From positions 1 to 64,000 of the forward strand of contig JAEURX010000043.1 of the NCBI GenBank assembly GCA_016788885.1: a DNA stretch of 64,000 nucleotides, written 5' to 3'. Position numbers and translations under genes: made by a program. This document shows, piece by piece, positions 61,902 to 64,000 of the stretch; the stretch's first letter is position 1, and the number at the start of each line of letters is the position of its first letter. The stretch comes from Nitrospira sp. Its GTDB lineage: Bacteria; Nitrospirota; Nitrospiria; Nitrospirales; Nitrospiraceae. Under the pieces are notes generated by a model. It ran no database searches, had not been told where the DNA came from, and saw only the letters and a list, made by a program, of their open reading frames with translations.

Positions 61902-62615
61902 ATGGGTGTTGAAAAACTCGGCGGTCTCACGGTTCGCCTGACCGGCGGGACCGATGGCAAGGGCGGGGGCAATGGCCCGTGGGTGGTGCTGCTCCATGGA
62001 TTCGGCGCGCCGGGGGACGACCTCGTGCCGCTCAGCGAATATCTGGACGCGCCGGCGGGCACGCGGTTTCTCTTCCCCGAAGCGCCGATTCAGATCCCGA
62101 TGGGCTTTGGCGATTCGCGCGCTTGGTGGATGATCGACATGGCCCGTATCCAAGCGGATCGAGCGGCGGGCAAGGTCCGGGACATGTCGGGTGAGATCCC
62201 GCGCGGATTGCCTGAAGCGCGTGCCCGCATGAAGGGGGTGCTCGACGAGATACGCACGACACTCGGTGCCGATCCTGCGCGGACGGTGTTAGGCGGCTTC
62301 TCGCAGGGCGCCATGCTATCTTGCGATGCGCTGCTTCATAGCATGCAGCCCTATGCAGGACTCATCCAGCTCTCCGGAACCTTGGTGGCAAAACAGGAGT
62401 GGGCGCCGCTGTTGACGAAACGAAAGGGACTGCCCCTCTTTCAAAGCCATGGCACGCAGGATCCCATTCTGCCGTTCAGTATGGCCGAGCGGTTGCGTGA
62501 TGAATTTCTTCAAGCCGGCGTGACGGTCGAGTGGCAGCCGTTCCGGGGCGGCCATGAAATTCCTGAACCGGTCTTGCGCAAGCTGGGCAGCTTTCTCGTG
62601 AAGACGATACGGTAG
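61902..62615 (+). CDS. Phospholipase/carboxylesterase (YpfH/Est-like alpha/beta hydrolase)
   Basis: 237 residues. VVLLHGFGAPGDDL is the oxyanion loop; the nucleophile elbow GFSQGAM (Ser about residue 133), Asp in GTQDPILPF and His in FRGGHEIP complete the triad. It matches the acyl-protein thioesterase/carboxylesterase family. Ribosome site AAGGAACGG precedes the ATG. Its stop is 4 bases from the next hydrolase gene. Confidence 0.92.
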   Translation: MGVEKLGGLTVRLTGGTDGKGGGNGPWVVLLHGFGAPGDDLVPLSEYLDAPAGTRFLFPEAPIQIPMGFGDSRAWWMIDMARIQADRAAGKVRDMSGEIPRGLPEARARMKGVLDEIRTTLGADPARTVLGGFSQGAMLSCDALLHSMQPYAGLIQLSGTLVAKQEWAPLLTKRKGLPLFQSHGTQDPILPFSMAERLRDEFLQAGVTVEWQPFRGGHEIPEPVLRKLGSFLVKTIR

Positions 62616-62619
62616 ACGC

Positions 62620-63366
62620 ATGATGACGTCCTTTACACTGACCGGTGCTGACGGGGCAGTCCTTCGCGGTGATCGTCTTGCAGGCAAGGATCGGCAGGTC
62701 CTGTTCATCACCGGATTTCTCTCCAAACGCTGGGGCAACAAAAGCAAGGCACTTGCCCAATGGTGCCAGGAGCGAGGATGGGGCTTCTGCTGCTTCGATT
62801 TTCGCGGGTGGGGCGATTCAGAAGGACAGTGGGGAGACTATCGGCTGCTTCAATGGCTGGAGGATGCGGAGTCTGTGACGAATCTGCTGGCCGATGGCCC
62901 GCCGGTGACGATTGTCGGCAATTCCCTGGGCGGCTGGCTGGCCTGGCTGGTCGCGCAGGAGCAACCGGTCGTCGAAGAACTCATTCTGATCGCCCCGGCT
63001 TTTAACATGATGGATCTGCGCGCGACACAAATCTCAACCGAGCGACGCGCACAATGGCAGGTGGCCGGTTCTATGCCCTGGGATGACGAACCCTTGCACA
63101 AGGAGGCGCCGATTCCCTGGCATTGGGTCGAGGACAGCCAAGCGCTCTGGCGCCGTCGCCTCACCATGCCGCGTCGCATGAAGACGACCATTTTGCATGG
63201 TCTGCAAGATACGGTGATCAAGCCGGAAGGCAGTTGGGCCTTCGTGCAGCATGTGCTGTCGCAAGATCCGGAGTTTCCTATCGAACTATTGCTGAAAACC
63301 GGCGATCACCGGCTGAGCAGTCCGGAGCATGTGGACACGATCCGGCGACTGGTGGTGAAGGAATAG
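62620..63366 (+). CDS. Alpha/beta hydrolase
   Basis: 248 residues starting at ATG 62620 (a second ATG at 62623). Motifs: FITGFLSKRWGNKSKALAQWCQERGWGFCCFDFRGWGDSEG, the nucleophile elbow GNSLGGW (Ser about residue 107), Asp in GLQDTVIKPEG and His in TGDHRLS. A serine hydrolase of unknown substrate. It follows the carboxylesterase in probable operon. Confidence 0.9.
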   Translation: MMTSFTLTGADGAVLRGDRLAGKDRQVLFITGFLSKRWGNKSKALAQWCQERGWGFCCFDFRGWGDSEGQWGDYRLLQWLEDAESVTNLLADGPPVTIVGNSLGGWLAWLVAQEQPVVEELILIAPAFNMMDLRATQISTERRAQWQVAGSMPWDDEPLHKEAPIPWHWVEDSQALWRRRLTMPRRMKTTILHGLQDTVIKPEGSWAFVQHVLSQDPEFPIELLLKTGDHRLSSPEHVDTIRRLVVKE

Positions 63367-63368
63367 CG

Positions 63369-63536
63369 ATGTTGGTCTTAATTCATAAAGAATGCGGCGG
63401 CCCGGCGCTGGAGGAATCTCCGGTCGGAGAAGTCTGCGCGGTTCCGGTCGATCGGTTTCCATTTTCTTGCTTCACTTGTCTGGAAGAAATCGTCGACGAA
63501 TCGGAATTGCGGCTCACAGAAGATTTGGGCATTTGA
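63369..63536 (+). CDS. Small Cys-containing protein
   Basis: 55 residues, starting two bases after the hydrolase stop (ATG 63369). Cysteines in KECGGPAL, GEVCAV and FSCFTCLEE suggest a small zinc-ribbon-like fold of four to five ligands. The acidic C-terminus follows. No family recognised. Probably co-transcribed with the hydrolases. Confidence 0.65.
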   Translation: MLVLIHKECGGPALEESPVGEVCAVPVDRFPFSCFTCLEEIVDESELRLTEDLGI

Positions 63537-63560
63537 CCCATAAAGGAAGGTGAGAATTTC

Positions 63561-64000
63561 ATGTCATCGTTAGGAGCACATAACAGCGGGCCGGACGAAG
63601 AAGGCCCCGACGTTCCCGAACCGTCCCATGCCGAAAAGGCCAGAACCTTGGTGCATCTGCAGCAGACAGGTGGCCTCTCGACCATCTCGCGTAAGCAACC
63701 GGGCTGGCCGTTCGGATCGGTGATGCCGTACGGGTTGGATGATCAGGGGCAGCCGAGTTTTTTGATCAGCACCATGGCGATGCACACGCAGAATCTGCTC
63801 GGGGATCCGCGCGCGAGCCTGCTGATTACCCCGCCGGAAAGTCAGCGTGATCCGCTGGGTGCGGCTAGGGTCACTCTAATGGGCTCGGTCACGAAGGTTC
63901 CGAAAAACGAAGTCGCACCGGTGCGCGAACGGTACTTGTCTCGTCATGCAAACGCGGCCTATTGGGTCGACTTCGATGACTTTGCCTTTTTCCGCATGGC
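63561..64000 (+). CDS. Pyridoxamine-5'-phosphate-oxidase-like (HugZ-type) flavoprotein, truncated by window end
   Basis: Starts at ATG 63561 behind AAAGGAAGGTGAG. The visible 146 residues read AEKARTLVHLQQTGGLSTIS, FGSVMPYGLDDQGQPSFLISTMAMHTQNLLGDPRASLLI, the FMN-binding split barrel of the PNPOx/HugZ family (heme-oxygenase-like or general FMN oxidoreductases). The 3' end is beyond the window. Follows the small Cys protein by 24 bases. Confidence 0.85.
   Translation, partial: MSSLGAHNSGPDEEGPDVPEPSHAEKARTLVHLQQTGGLSTISRKQPGWPFGSVMPYGLDDQGQPSFLISTMAMHTQNLLGDPRASLLITPPESQRDPLGAARVTLMGSVTKVPKNEVAPVRERYLSRHANAAYWVDFDDFAFFRM

Overview
The window reads as chromosomal DNA of a GC-rich Gram-negative bacterium. 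Lipoprotein signals, periplasmic adaptor proteins, a di-heme peroxidase and a DabA/DabB-type inorganic-carbon transporter fit a Nitrospira-like member of the Nitrospirota. That assignment is an inference from gene content and style; no rRNA or other species marker is present. The centre of the window is the replication-origin neighbourhood: dnaA, dnaN, gyrB and gyrA run leftwards from an AT-rich, DnaA-box-bearing gap at about 41.3-41.7 kb. A DciA-type helicase-loader gene and smpB lie further left.

Left arm (0-31 kb), almost all on the minus strand. 0-10 kb holds a DedA-rhodanese fusion, a 12-TM-type transporter with a short upstream ORF, a cytochrome c peroxidase facing an OxyR gene with both redox cysteines, a ferredoxin/metallo-beta-lactamase fusion, an AlkA-like glycosylase, RidA, an SDR and a nitroreductase. 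10-16 kb holds small stress and envelope genes (OsmC, rhodanese, Spy-like lipoprotein, ABM, a four-repeat exported protein, STAS, DoxX). 16-22 kb is a tightly overlapping HlyD / double-ATPase / two-permease ABC exporter of the YbhGFSR type, followed by a second copy of the Spy-like lipoprotein and a GAF-GAF-AAA+ sigma-54 activator. 26-31.4 kb is a nine-gene co-directional block (DoxX, a decayed NmrA-type gene, pirin, FrnE-like DsbA, two VOC proteins, DUF5069, a Rieske-flavodoxin fusion, one unknown). It appears to be driven by one promoter with a perfect palindrome filling the -35/-10 spacer, and it looks like an electrophile or quinone stress operon.

Origin region (31.9-44 kb): smpB, dciA, gyrA, gyrB, dnaN, dnaA, oriC, then three DsrE/F/H (TusBCD-like) sulfur-relay genes and hisS. 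The gyrA-gyrB and gyrB-dnaN gaps carry related repeat-like elements.

Right arm (44-64 kb): an unusual double-length ThyX whose two halves keep complementary pieces of the ThyX motif, a TPR protein, an emfourin inhibitor beside an M4 metallopeptidase, and a carbon-uptake operon (dabB-like, a second NuoL/M/N-like membrane protein, dabA, a PII-like protein). That operon has a highly structured 5' leader ending in a canonical intrinsic terminator, so it may be regulated by attenuation or a riboswitch. Then follow DUF2294, SelO, a 1052-residue uncharacterised membrane protein preceded by repeated GTATC-N6-GATAC palindromes, two alpha/beta hydrolases, a small Cys protein and a truncated PNPOx-type flavoprotein at the edge.

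No tRNA, rRNA, tmRNA, CRISPR array, transposase or phage gene was recognised.
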